Below, piece by piece: positions 33,383 to 41,948 of a DNA stretch of 64,000 nt. Within the stretch, counting starts at the first letter, position 1. Each line of letters begins with the position of its first letter. This stretch comes from Agaribacterium sp. ZY112. GTDB lineage: Bacteria > Pseudomonadota > Gammaproteobacteria > Pseudomonadales > Cellvibrionaceae. The DNA lies in assembly GCF_041346925.1 (NCBI RefSeq), contig NZ_CP166840.1, positions 1,240,001-1,304,000 of the forward strand, written 5' to 3'. A program made the translations under genes and the position numbers. The notes under the pieces are model-generated. The model did not search any database, was not told where the DNA came from, and saw nothing but the letters and a program-made list of their open reading frames with translations.

Positions 33383-35652
33383 TGCTTGAATCCCTGCGCC
33401 GTATTGTTCAAGAGGTTAATACCGCTCCGAACCTTCGTGAAGTGCTCAATATCATTGTTGCGCGAGTGCGTACAACAATGGAGACAGAGGTCTGCTCTGT
33501 TTATTTACGTGAAGGTGGTGAGCACTACGCTTTAATGGCTACCGAGGGGCTTAATCCTGATGCTATTGGTAAGGTCAAGCTAGAGAAGGGTGAGGGCTTG
33601 GTCGGCCTTGTTGCTGCTCGAGAAGAGCCGCTTAATTTAAATAATGCGGATTCTCACAAGGCATATCGTTACTTCCCTGAAACCGGCGAAGAAATTTTCT
33701 CCTCCTTTCTTGGTGTGCCGATCATCCATCACCGTCAGGTCTTGGGTGTTTTGGTTGTGCAGCAGCGTGATAACCGCAAGTTTGATGAAGGCGAAGAAGC
33801 CTTTTTGGTTACCATGTCTGCCCAGTTGGCTGGTGTGATTGCCCATGCTGAGGCTACCGGAGGCTTGGCGGCTATAGGTCAGAAAACAGAAGCTCGTTTC
33901 CTTGGGGTTGCTGGTGCTCCCGGTGTTGCTATTGGTCATGGTGTGGTGGTTAGCCCCCTCGCTGATCTGGACGCGGTTCCTGTGTCCCAGTGCTCAAATA
34001 TTGATGAAGAGCTTGCCTACTTTTATGAAAGCCTTGAGGCTGTAAAGCAGGATATTAAAAACTTAAGTTCTCAATTGGAGAGCCGGTTAAATAAAGAAGA
34101 GCGCTTATTGTTTGATGCCTATGCGGGCTTATTGGATGATGCATCCGTAGGTGGAGAGGTCGCGGAACGTATTCGCAGCGGTTTTAGTGCTCAATATGCT
34201 TGGTCTGCTGTTGTGTTGGAGCATGTTGCGGTCTTTTCACGTATGGAGGATGCCTATTTGCGAGAGAGGGCGACGGATGTTCGCGATTTGGGCTCGCGTG
34301 TTTTGGCTTACCTTCAGCAAAGCGCAGGAGATGAAAAGACTTACCCCGATGACACTATTTTGGTGGGGGAAGAGCTAACCGCCTCTAATTTGGGAGAGGT
34401 TCCAGTTGAAAAGTTGACTGGTATTATTTCTCTCCGAGGTTCTTCTAACTCGCACGTTGCTATTCTTGCTCGCTCTTTAGGCATCCCTACGGTTATGGGG
34501 GCTGTTGACTTACCTTTTACTCGTCTTGATGGGCATGAACTGGTTGTAGATGGTTATCGCGGTGCGGTTTTTGCCGATCCAAGTGAGCAAGTTCGTGCCC
34601 ACTATGAAGAGATTCTCACCGAAGATAAGCAGCTGGTCGCAAGCTTAGAGCCTATTAAGGGCCTGCCTTGTGAAACGATTGATAAAAAGCGCACAAGGCT
34701 GTGGGTGAATACCGGTCTTGTTGCCGATGCCATGCTATCTCTTGAGCGTGGTGCTGAAGGTGTAGGCCTTTATCGAACCGAAATTCCTTTTATGCTTAGG
34801 GATCGCTTCCCTAGTGAGGAGGAGCAGCGAGTTGTTTATCGTGAACAACTGAGCACTTTTGCTCCTCGTCCAGTGACCATGCGTACCTTGGATGTGGGTG
34901 GCGATAAGGCCTTACCTTATTTCCCTATTACTGAAGACAATCCATTTCTGGGTTGGCGAGGTATTCGCGTTACCTTGGACCATCCGGAGATCTTTCTCGG
35001 TCAAGTTCGCGCCATGTTAAAGGCTAGTGAGGGCTTGGATAACCTTCGTATTATGCTGCCGATGATCAGTAACGTGCCGGAACTTGAAGTTGCGTTGATG
35101 CTTATTTATCGAGCTTATGATGAGATAAAAGATGAAGGTTATGAGGTTGTGATGCCACCAGTTGGGGTCATGATTGAAGTGCCTGCGGCGGTTTATCAAA
35201 TTGAAGCCATAGCTGATAGGGTGGATTTTCTTTCAGTGGGTAGTAATGACCTCACCCAATATCTACTTGCAGTTGATAGAAACAACCCGCGTGTTGCAGA
35301 CCTTTACCACAGCTTGCACCCCGCTGTATTGCAAGCTTTATTGCGTATCGCTGAAGATGCTAAGGCGAAAGGGACGCCCGTATCTATATGTGGTGAGCTG
35401 GCTGGGGACCCCGCAGCGGCCTTGCTTTTGATTGGCATGGGGTATGATACCTTGTCTATGAATGCAACTAACTTGCTTAAGGTGAAGTCGGTTATCCGTG
35501 CGGTTAGCAGTGAGCAGATCCAGTATTTGCTAAAAGAGGTGATGAGCCTTACTGATGCGCAAAGCATCAATCGTCGTTTGGAAGAGGCATTTAAGCGAGC
35601 GGGCTTAAGTCGTGTTATGCGCTTTGGTGGAGATACGGGTTTTATTAATTAA
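33382..35652 (+). CDS. ptsP: PEP-protein phosphotransferase PtsP (enzyme I-Ntr)
   Basis: First protein of the nitrogen-related PTS: a GAF domain (about residues 1-165, VCSVYLREGGEHYALMATEG), then the enzyme I phosphohistidine domain (SSNSHVAILARSLGIPTVMG, active His) and the PEP-binding TIM barrel (GLYRTEIPFMLRDRFPSEEE; SVGSNDLTQYLLAVDRNNP; ICGELAGDPAAALLLIGMG). 756 residues, full length. It passes phosphate to NPr (ptsO), not in this window. Coupled to rppH upstream; lgt follows 50 bases later. Confidence 0.96.
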   Translation: MLESLRRIVQEVNTAPNLREVLNIIVARVRTTMETEVCSVYLREGGEHYALMATEGLNPDAIGKVKLEKGEGLVGLVAAREEPLNLNNADSHKAYRYFPETGEEIFSSFLGVPIIHHRQVLGVLVVQQRDNRKFDEGEEAFLVTMSAQLAGVIAHAEATGGLAAIGQKTEARFLGVAGAPGVAIGHGVVVSPLADLDAVPVSQCSNIDEELAYFYESLEAVKQDIKNLSSQLESRLNKEERLLFDAYAGLLDDASVGGEVAERIRSGFSAQYAWSAVVLEHVAVFSRMEDAYLRERATDVRDLGSRVLAYLQQSAGDEKTYPDDTILVGEELTASNLGEVPVEKLTGIISLRGSSNSHVAILARSLGIPTVMGAVDLPFTRLDGHELVVDGYRGAVFADPSEQVRAHYEEILTEDKQLVASLEPIKGLPCETIDKKRTRLWVNTGLVADAMLSLERGAEGVGLYRTEIPFMLRDRFPSEEEQRVVYREQLSTFAPRPVTMRTLDVGGDKALPYFPITEDNPFLGWRGIRVTLDHPEIFLGQVRAMLKASEGLDNLRIMLPMISNVPELEVALMLIYRAYDEIKDEGYEVVMPPVGVMIEVPAAVYQIEAIADRVDFLSVGSNDLTQYLLAVDRNNPRVADLYHSLHPAVLQALLRIAEDAKAKGTPVSICGELAGDPAAALLLIGMGYDTLSMNATNLLKVKSVIRAVSSEQIQYLLKEVMSLTDAQSINRRLEEAFKRAGLSRVMRFGGDTGFIN

Positions 35653-35702
35653 GCGTTTTATTCTCTCTGTAGGCTGATTTCATTTAAGGCATGGAGTTGC
35701 AA

Positions 35703-36533
35703 ATGTTTAGCTATCCAGAAATAGACCCTGTAGCCATTGCTATAGGGCCTTTAGAGGTCCACTGGTATGGCTTGATGTACCTTTTGGCTTTTGCTGTTGC
35801 TTTGTTATTGGGCTTGTGGAGGGCTCGTTTAAGCTGGACGGTTTTGCAGCCTAAGCAGGTTGAGGATTTGGTTTTTTACTCTGCTGTTGGTGTCATTATC
35901 GGCGGCCGCTTGGGTTATGTATTGTTCTACAACTTTCCTGCTTTTTTAGCTGATCCTCTTTGGCTTTTCCGGTTATGGGAGGGGGGGATGAGCTTTCACG
36001 GGGGGCTGCTTGGTACTGTTATTGCAATACTACTTTACGCTCGAAAAATCGGTAAGCCTTTTTTAAGGGTTATGGATTTTGCAGCTCTGCTTGTGCCTAC
36101 AGGTTTGTTCTTTGGTCGCCTTGGTAATTTTATCGGGCAAGAGTTGTGGGGGCGCCCGACAGATAGTGCTTGGGGTATGGTTTTCCCCAAAGATCCTGAG
36201 CAGCTAAATAGGCATGCCTCGCAGTTGTATGAAGCTTTTCTTGAGGGCTTATTGATAGCAATAGTGCTATGGTTTTATGCCCGAAAACCAAGACCGACAG
36301 CAGCGTTAAGCTCTCTGTTTTTGATTTTATACGGTGTCTTCCGCTTTGTTGTGGAATTTTTCCGAGAGCCAGATGCGCATATTCAGTTTGATCTATTTGG
36401 TTGGATGACTCGTGGTCAAATCTTGTGTGTGCCGATGGTAGTAATTGGTTTGATCTTTTTTATAGGGGCTTATATTCATGCCAGCTCAAGTAAAGAAGAG
36501 GCTGTAACAGAATATGATGGTGCAAAAAAATGA
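35703..36533 (+). CDS. lgt: Prolipoprotein diacylglyceryl transferase
   Basis: Transfers diacylglycerol from phosphatidylglycerol to the lipobox Cys of prolipoproteins. Integral membrane enzyme of about 276 residues with seven helices. Conserved HGGL in [28 protein letters not shown], and [10 protein letters not shown] near the end. The frame opens at ATG 35691, but ATG 35703 (MFSYPEIDP) is chosen since GGAG lies six bases before it. Overlaps thyA by four bases. The many lipoproteins in the window are its expected clients. Confidence 0.96.
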   Translation: MFSYPEIDPVAIAIGPLEVHWYGLMYLLAFAVALLLGLWRARLSWTVLQPKQVEDLVFYSAVGVIIGGRLGYVLFYNFPAFLADPLWLFRLWEGGMSFHGGLLGTVIAILLYARKIGKPFLRVMDFAALLVPTGLFFGRLGNFIGQELWGRPTDSAWGMVFPKDPEQLNRHASQLYEAFLEGLLIAIVLWFYARKPRPTAALSSLFLILYGVFRFVVEFFREPDAHIQFDLFGWMTRGQILCVPMVVIGLIFFIGAYIHASSSKEEAVTEYDGAKK

Positions 36534-37381
36534 AACAGTATTTAGATCTCTGTCAGCGCATTGTTGATAGCGGGCAGTGGGTTGAAAATGAGCGTACAGG
36601 CAAACGCTGTTTGACCGTAATAAATGCCGATCTAAGTTATGACGTGGCAAACAAGCGCTTCCCCTTGGTGACAACTCGTAAGAGTTATTACAAGGCCGCT
36701 ATTGCAGAAATGATTGGCTATTTGCGTGGTTATGACAGTGCGGCGGATTTCAGAAAGCTGGGTACTAAAACTTGGGATGCAAATGCAAACCTCAATGAAG
36801 CTTGGCTTAATAACCCGCTGCGTAAAGGCGAAGATGATTGCGGTTTTATCTACGGCGCGGTTGCAAGAGATTTTCCCAAGCCTGACGGCGGCAGTATTGA
36901 TTTGGTGCGTAAGGTCTATGAAAGCCTTAAGGCCGGCAAGGATGATAGAGGGGAAATCATTACGTTTTATCACCCCGGTGCGTTTCATATGGGCTGCCTG
37001 CGCCCTTGTATGCACAGTCATCATTTTTCTTTGCTGGGTGATACGCTTTATTTGAATTCTACCCAGCGCTCTTGTGATGTGCCTTTGGGGTTAAATTTCA
37101 ATATGGTGCAGGTTTATTTCCTGCTCGCGATTATGGCACAGATTACAGGTCATAAGGCTGGAGAGGCTTATCACAAGATCGTTAATGCACATATTTATGA
37201 GGATCAGCTTGAATTGATGCGGGATGTGCAGTTGAAGCGTGAGCCTAAGGCGCCGCCGCAGTTAATTATTAATCCGGACATTAAGTCGTTAAAGGACCTT
37301 GAAACATGGGTAACGATGGATGATTTCAAGGTTGAAGGTTATGAATGTCACGATGCCATTCAATATCCTTTTTCTGTTTAA
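36530..37381 (+). CDS. thyA: Thymidylate synthase
   Basis: Methylates dUMP to dTMP with methylene-tetrahydrofolate. 283 residues, longer than the 264 of E. coli and similar to the longer variants in some marine gammaproteobacteria. The nucleophilic Cys is in CLRPCMHSH, dUMP contacts are in [13 protein letters not shown], and the Tyr/His pair is in VNAHIYEDQ. Start ATG overlaps lgt (ATGA). folA follows 46 bases later and regenerates the folate it oxidises. Confidence 0.96.
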   Translation: MKQYLDLCQRIVDSGQWVENERTGKRCLTVINADLSYDVANKRFPLVTTRKSYYKAAIAEMIGYLRGYDSAADFRKLGTKTWDANANLNEAWLNNPLRKGEDDCGFIYGAVARDFPKPDGGSIDLVRKVYESLKAGKDDRGEIITFYHPGAFHMGCLRPCMHSHHFSLLGDTLYLNSTQRSCDVPLGLNFNMVQVYFLLAIMAQITGHKAGEAYHKIVNAHIYEDQLELMRDVQLKREPKAPPQLIINPDIKSLKDLETWVTMDDFKVEGYECHDAIQYPFSV

Positions 37382-37427
37382 CCTTGTTACTGAAAGCAAT
37401 TTGACGATATAGGACTTGGCGGAATAA

Positions 37428-37937
37428 ATGGAAAAGCACATTGTGGTTGCAATGGCCAAAAATAATGTCATTGGTGTTAACAACACTCTACCTTGGCATT
37501 TACCGGCTGATTTAAAGCATTTTAAAGAGCTGACTATTGGTCAGGTTATGCTGATGGGGCGCTTGACCTTTGACAGTATTGGTCGGGCTTTGCCTAAAAG
37601 AACAACAATTGTAATAACCCGTGATCGAGACTGGAGTGCCGAAGGTGTACTTGTTTGCTACTCTCTTGATGAAGCTATTGAGCTGGCGCAAGCGCGCGCT
37701 CGTGATTTAGGGTTAAATAAAATCATGATTGCAGGCGGTGCAAATATATATCGCCAGCTCATTGATCAGGCTGATGTGTTACATGTTACCGAAGTGGATC
37801 TTGATATTGATGGAGATGCCTATTTTCCCAATATCGACAAGGAAAAATGGAGGGAACTTGATCGACAGCAAAAGCCCGCAGGTTCAGAGAATCAGCCAGC
37901 TTACGCCTTTATTTCTTACGAAAAAAAGACGCTCTGA
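37428..37937 (+). CDS. folA: Dihydrofolate reductase
   Basis: Reduces dihydrofolate to tetrahydrofolate with NADPH; the trimethoprim target. 169 residues. Family pattern: AKNNVIGVNNTLPWHLPADL with the catalytic Asp, then MGRLTFDSIGRALPKRTTIVITR (NADPH site; the usual K of MGRKTF is Leu here) and IMIAGGANIYRQLI. Last gene of the rppH-ptsP-lgt-thyA-folA run. No clear terminator was found after it. Confidence 0.95.
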   Translation: MEKHIVVAMAKNNVIGVNNTLPWHLPADLKHFKELTIGQVMLMGRLTFDSIGRALPKRTTIVITRDRDWSAEGVLVCYSLDEAIELAQARARDLGLNKIMIAGGANIYRQLIDQADVLHVTEVDLDIDGDAYFPNIDKEKWRELDRQQKPAGSENQPAYAFISYEKKTL

Positions 37938-37954
37938 ATACAAACTGAACGGGT

Positions 37955-38061
37955 GTTACCGTGCTGTTACCTTGTAGTCCGCGCGGAAAGTATTTTGTTA
38001 CCTTTGGTTATATAGTTGGTGTTCGCTTATAGGGCGTTTATATAATCGTTTGAATGTTACA
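37955..38061. repeat. Repeated GTTACC hexamers upstream of the Ton operon
   Basis: GTTACC occurs at 37955-37960, 37966-37971 and 37997-38002, and GTTACA at 38056-38061. The first three are spaced by 11 and 31 bases, near whole helical turns. This could be a binding array in the 265-base leader of the Ton cluster, or chance. Otherwise I see no clear promoter there. Confidence 0.3.
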
Positions 38062-38202
38062 AAGGGCTGTTATTAGAATCATTGGTCTGAAATTTTAACT
38101 TGAGGCCAGCTATACTGTGTTATTGCTAGGCTTTCAGTCAGTAGTTTGTCGTTCCAAATTTTTGGAATATTTTTTTGTCTTAGTACCCAGGTTGGGGGGA
38201 AT

Positions 38203-38991
38203 ATGAACAAGCATCAGCGAGTAAAGGCTGTGCTGCTAGGCACTGCCGTATCAGCGGGCGCAATGTTGAGTAACGGTGCTCTTGCAGATCAGAAGATTGA
38301 CCAGGTCTTGGCTGCAAGCCAGTCTAAGACTGCAGCAGCCCACGCATCTCAGCAGCGAATTAACAAGCTAGCTGAAGAGTCGGCCGATTTGTTACAAAAA
38401 TACAAGTTGGTTAACAAGGACATTGAAGGCTTAAAGGTCTACAACGCCCAGCTTCAAAAGCAAATTGAAAAACAGCAAGAAAAAATTCAAGAGTTGAATG
38501 ACTCTATTGGCAATATCACCGTCTTACAACGTCAGATTCCACCTTTAGCTGTTCGTATGCTTGATGCCTTGGATCAGTTTGTTGAGTTAGATATGCCAAC
38601 TCAGCTTGAAACCCGCCAAGAAGAAATCGCCAAAGTTCGTGACAACATGAGCCGTGCCGATTTCACTATCGCCGAAAAATTCCGCCAAGTGCTAGAGCTT
38701 TACGCAATTGAAGGTGAGAGTGGTCGCAAGCTTGAAACGTATACTGATACTCTGCCTATCGGTGGTCAGGATCGCGAAGTTGATGTATTAGCCATCGGCC
38801 GAATCGCTTTGGTTTACCAAACAAAAGATACCAAGCTCTCTGGTGCTTGGGATAAAGAAACGCGCGCATGGGTAGAGTTGGATGCCGGTACTTACCGCAA
38901 TTCAATTCGTCAGGCTATTAAAATCGCCAACAAACGAGCTTCCATTGACGTGCTGCAACTGCCTGTTATCGCTCCGGAGGCTGCGCAATGA
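38203..38991 (+). CDS. DUF3450 periplasmic coiled-coil protein of the Ton cluster
   Basis: About 262 residues from ATG 38203 (GGGGGAAT upstream); a longer frame from 38146 has no ribosome site. Signal peptide (VLLGTAVSAGAMLSNGALAD), then a long coiled coil (about 35-115, KQIEKQQEKIQELNDSIGNI) and a globular end (ALVYQTKDTKLSGAW; LDAGTYRNSIRQAIKIAN). It belongs to DUF3450, which is commonly found before the TtpC/ExbB2/ExbD2/TonB2 genes. Its role is unknown; an energy-coupling scaffold in the periplasm is the natural inference. It overlaps the next gene by four bases. Confidence 0.9.
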   Translation: MNKHQRVKAVLLGTAVSAGAMLSNGALADQKIDQVLAASQSKTAAAHASQQRINKLAEESADLLQKYKLVNKDIEGLKVYNAQLQKQIEKQQEKIQELNDSIGNITVLQRQIPPLAVRMLDALDQFVELDMPTQLETRQEEIAKVRDNMSRADFTIAEKFRQVLELYAIEGESGRKLETYTDTLPIGGQDREVDVLAIGRIALVYQTKDTKLSGAWDKETRAWVELDAGTYRNSIRQAIKIANKRASIDVLQLPVIAPEAAQ

Positions 38992-40358
38992 GAAATGTTA
39001 AATCCGCAATCCTAGGTCTGTTTACCGCAGGCATGATGACTATGTCTTTTGGCGCATTTGCGCAAGACGACAAAGCTGGCTCTCTTGACGAGCTGCTTAA
39101 CATGGTTAAGCAAAGCAAAATTGGTGAAAGCAAAGAGGCTCGTGCTCGTGAAGCTCAGTTTAAAAAGCAGCGCTCACAGCAGTCCAATCTTCTGGCTCAG
39201 GCAAAAGCTGAAAAAGTTAAGCAAGAACAGCTTTCTCAGAAACTAGAAGACGAAGCCAAGGTTTATGAAGCTAAAATTAAAGAGCTACGTACTTTACGTG
39301 AAGACCGTCTAGGTGCTCTAAACGAATTGTTTGGTCATATGACCTCAACAGCTGGTGATTTGCGCTCAAACATTGAGACCTCACTTGTTAGCGCTCAGTT
39401 TCCTGGTCGTGAAGCGTTTCTTAATGAGCTTATCGACAAGATGAACAGTGAAACTAAGCTGCCAACAACTGAAGAGTTGGAAAAGCTTTGGTCTTTGCTT
39501 CTGCAAGAAATTGTTGAGTCTGGCAAAGTAACTACTTTTGCTGCGACGGTTGCTGATCCTTCTGGTAATCAGAGTGAGCGTACCGTTGTTCGTGTTGGTA
39601 ACTACAACTTGTTGTCTGATGGTAAATACTTAGATTTCAACCCTAAAACGGGTTCTTTAAGTGAGCTTGCGCGTCAGCCTTCTATTAACAACTCTGCAGC
39701 ACTACAAAGTGCAACAAGTGGCTTTACTAAAGTTGGTATTGACCCTACTGGCCCTGCTGGCGGTCAGTTGCTAAAAGCACTTATCGATACTCCTAACTTG
39801 ATGGAGCGTTGGAAGCAAGGTGGTTTTGTTGGTACTTACTTCATTACTCCGATCTTCTTCATTGGCTTATTGATTGCACTTATCCGCTTTATCGCATTAG
39901 CTGGTATTGGTGGCAAAGTAAGCAAGCAGCTTAAAGCTAAAAAAGCGAATCCAAACAACCCTCTTGGTCGTGTATTGAAAGTTGCTGAAGATAACCCAGG
40001 TATTGATAGTGAGTCTCTTGAACTTAAGCTTGAAGAAGCAATTCTGAAAGAGAAGCCTGCTATTGAAAGCATGCTGCCTACGCTAAAAATTATCTCTATG
40101 GTGGCTCCGCTCCTTGGTCTACTAGGTACTGTGACCGGTATGATCGTTGTGTTCCAGGCGATTACTATCTATGGTGCTGGTGATCCTAAAGCTATGGCTG
40201 GCGGTATTTCAAGTGCACTTGTAACCACGGTTATGGGTCTGATTGTTGCGATTCCTACCGTACTTTTACATACCTTCTTAAGTGGCAAAGCCAAGCGTAT
40301 TACTCATGTTCTTGAAGAGCAGAGCGCAGGCATCATCGCCAACAAAGCCGAAGGCTAA
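38988..40358 (+). CDS. Large MotA/TolQ/ExbB-type proton channel protein (TtpC-like)
   Basis: 456 residues. Signal peptide (LGLFTAGMMTMSFGAFAQD), a periplasmic coiled-coil region (about 40-105), a globular middle, a first membrane helix (about 283-302, GTYFITPIFFIGLLIALIRF), and the C-terminal ExbB/TolQ core with two helices (MVAPLLGLLGTVTGMIVVFQ; SSALVTTVMGLIVAIPTVLL). This matches the TtpC-type protein needed by TonB2 systems of Vibrio. Its periplasmic part probably couples the motor to TonB2. The GTVTGM motif is the TolQ/ExbB family hallmark. Coupled by overlap to DUF3450. Confidence 0.93.
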   Translation: MRNVKSAILGLFTAGMMTMSFGAFAQDDKAGSLDELLNMVKQSKIGESKEARAREAQFKKQRSQQSNLLAQAKAEKVKQEQLSQKLEDEAKVYEAKIKELRTLREDRLGALNELFGHMTSTAGDLRSNIETSLVSAQFPGREAFLNELIDKMNSETKLPTTEELEKLWSLLLQEIVESGKVTTFAATVADPSGNQSERTVVRVGNYNLLSDGKYLDFNPKTGSLSELARQPSINNSAALQSATSGFTKVGIDPTGPAGGQLLKALIDTPNLMERWKQGGFVGTYFITPIFFIGLLIALIRFIALAGIGGKVSKQLKAKKANPNNPLGRVLKVAEDNPGIDSESLELKLEEAILKEKPAIESMLPTLKIISMVAPLLGLLGTVTGMIVVFQAITIYGAGDPKAMAGGISSALVTTVMGLIVAIPTVLLHTFLSGKAKRITHVLEEQSAGIIANKAEG

Positions 40359-40370
40359 GAGGAGAGTCAC

Positions 40371-40898
40371 ATGCTCGTAATAATGGACCTGTTTGCGGAT
40401 GTTGCAGATTTCGTAAGCAGGGGTGGTTGGGTTCTTTACGTGATTGCAGGCATGGCCTTCATCATGTGGACCCTATTATTCGAGCGCTTTTGGTTCTACA
40501 AGGGAGCATTGAACCGCACTGTTAGCAGTGCGCTCAATAGCTGGGAAGCGCGTCCTGAGCGTAAAAGCTGGAACGCGCATCAAATTCGCCGCTCAATGAT
40601 CTCAGAGGTCAATGAGAAAATTAACACGAATCTAGAGTTGATCGCGACTATGGTGGCTTTATGTCCACTTCTTGGTCTTCTCGGTACGGTCACAGGTATG
40701 ATCGACGTGTTTGGCGTGCTTGCAGCCACCGGTGGTGGTGATGCTAAGTCTATGGCTTCTGGGGTGTCGCGTGCGACTATCCCAACCATGGCGGGCATGG
40801 TTGCAGCATTGTCAGGTGTATTTGGCCAAACTCTTGTAAATCAGATTGCGACTCGTGAAAGTCAGTTGCTTGAAGATCATCTAACGATGGATCACTAA
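40371..40898 (+). CDS. exbB: ExbB-type proton channel (ExbB2)
   Basis: 175 residues with three hydrophobic helices (WVLYVIAGMAFIMWTLLFERFW; VALCPLLGLLGTVTGMIDVF; MAGMVAALSGVFGQTL). The GTVTGM and later SRATIPTMAGM regions match ExbB/TolQ. Together with ExbD it uses the proton gradient to power TonB. AGGAGAG lies just before ATG 40371. It is the second ExbB-like protein in this operon, beside the larger TtpC-like one, as in TonB2 systems. Confidence 0.94.
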   Translation: MLVIMDLFADVADFVSRGGWVLYVIAGMAFIMWTLLFERFWFYKGALNRTVSSALNSWEARPERKSWNAHQIRRSMISEVNEKINTNLELIATMVALCPLLGLLGTVTGMIDVFGVLAATGGGDAKSMASGVSRATIPTMAGMVAALSGVFGQTLVNQIATRESQLLEDHLTMDH

Positions 40899-40932
40899 GC
40901 GCTGGAATCGAGGCAAATTAAAGAGAAATCTT

Positions 40933-41334
40933 ATGGCTAGAAGTCAATCAGCAGCAGATGAGGAAGCAGGGGCCATTGACCTGACCCCGATGCTCGACGT
41001 GGTGTTCATCATGTTGATCTTCTTCATCGTAACTGCATCTTTTGTTAAAGAGCCGGGCATTGAAGTAGACCGCCCGGACGCGACAACAGTCTCTGCAGTT
41101 AAGACCCCGATTCTTATCGCTATTAGTGACGAGAATGTTATCTGGGTTAATAAAAATGAAGTCGACAGCCGTGGCGTTAAGCGCCAGATAGAAGTGTTGC
41201 TCGCTGACACACCAAAAGGCAAAGTGGTTATACAGGCGGATAAGTCTGCCAATATTAAAACCATGGCTGAGGTGGCTCAAGCAGCTCGCGAAGCCGGTGT
41301 TGCCGAAATCACTGTTTCTGCGAACTCGAACTAG
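40933..41334 (+). CDS. exbD: ExbD-type protein (ExbD2)
   Basis: 133 residues. N-terminal anchor (PMLDVVFIMLIFFIVTASFV) with the proton-carrying Asp in LTPMLDVVF, then a periplasmic domain (VLLADTPKGKVVIQADKSAN; AGVAEITVSANSN). It partners ExbB2 in the stator complex that energises TonB2. AAAGAGA upstream of the ATG. tonB follows after 11 bases. Confidence 0.95.
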   Translation: MARSQSAADEEAGAIDLTPMLDVVFIMLIFFIVTASFVKEPGIEVDRPDATTVSAVKTPILIAISDENVIWVNKNEVDSRGVKRQIEVLLADTPKGKVVIQADKSANIKTMAEVAQAAREAGVAEITVSANSN

Positions 41335-41345
41335 GAGGGTAAATA

Positions 41346-41939
41346 ATGTTTAGAATCTTGTCCTCCGCTGTTCTTGCTCTTGTGGTGACTATGGGCTTGT
41401 TACTGACAATGCATTTATTGATTGCGAGTAATATGTCCGAACCAGAAGAGTCAGAAGAGTTTAAAATTCCAGAAATCACTATGGATAACCGTGAGGTGAA
41501 TGAAGAGTTTGATACTCAGAAGGTTCAGAAACCTGAAGAGGTTGAAGAGCCACCACCGGAAATTCCAGAGCCAGAGTTTGAGGCTCCTGATATCGATAAC
41601 AGTATCGCGGTTGCACCCACTGTTGGCGTAAAAGTAAATATCGACAATATTGGTGGTTTTTCTTCCGATGGTGATTACTTGCCTATCGTGAAGGTAGCTC
41701 CTAAATATCCGGCTCGCGCTGCGAACCGAGGTTTAGAAGGCTACTGTACGGTTAGCTATACAGTAACCACTACGGGTGAAACTAAAGATATTAAAGAAGC
41801 CGACTGTCCGCAGCGTATTTTCCTTGGCCCTTCAATCAAGGCTGCTAAGAAGTTTAAATACAAGCCGAAGGTCATTGATGGTGAACCCATTGAAGTTCCT
41901 GGCGTTCGTAACCGTTTCACCTACAAGATGGGCGAGTAA
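41346..41939 (+). CDS. tonB: Short TonB2-type protein
   Basis: 197 residues. Membrane helix about 8-28, an acidic Pro/Glu spacer (PEEVEEPPPEIPEPEFEAP) rather than the long Pro-Lys stretch of TonB1, and a TonB C-terminal domain (VAPKYPARAANRGLEGYCTV; KKFKYKPKVIDGE). Short spacers are typical of TonB2, which often needs a helper such as TtpC or a TPR protein to reach the outer membrane. GGAGGG precedes the ATG. It presumably drives TonB-dependent receptors encoded elsewhere. Confidence 0.93.
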   Translation: MFRILSSAVLALVVTMGLLLTMHLLIASNMSEPEESEEFKIPEITMDNREVNEEFDTQKVQKPEEVEEPPPEIPEPEFEAPDIDNSIAVAPTVGVKVNIDNIGGFSSDGDYLPIVKVAPKYPARAANRGLEGYCTVSYTVTTTGETKDIKEADCPQRIFLGPSIKAAKKFKYKPKVIDGEPIEVPGVRNRFTYKMGE

Positions 41940-41948
41940 GGAGAAAGC

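Noticed and set aside
36632..37055. Two long frames within thyA (antisense and out of frame)
   Set aside because: Both overlap a fully conserved gene and lack start signals.
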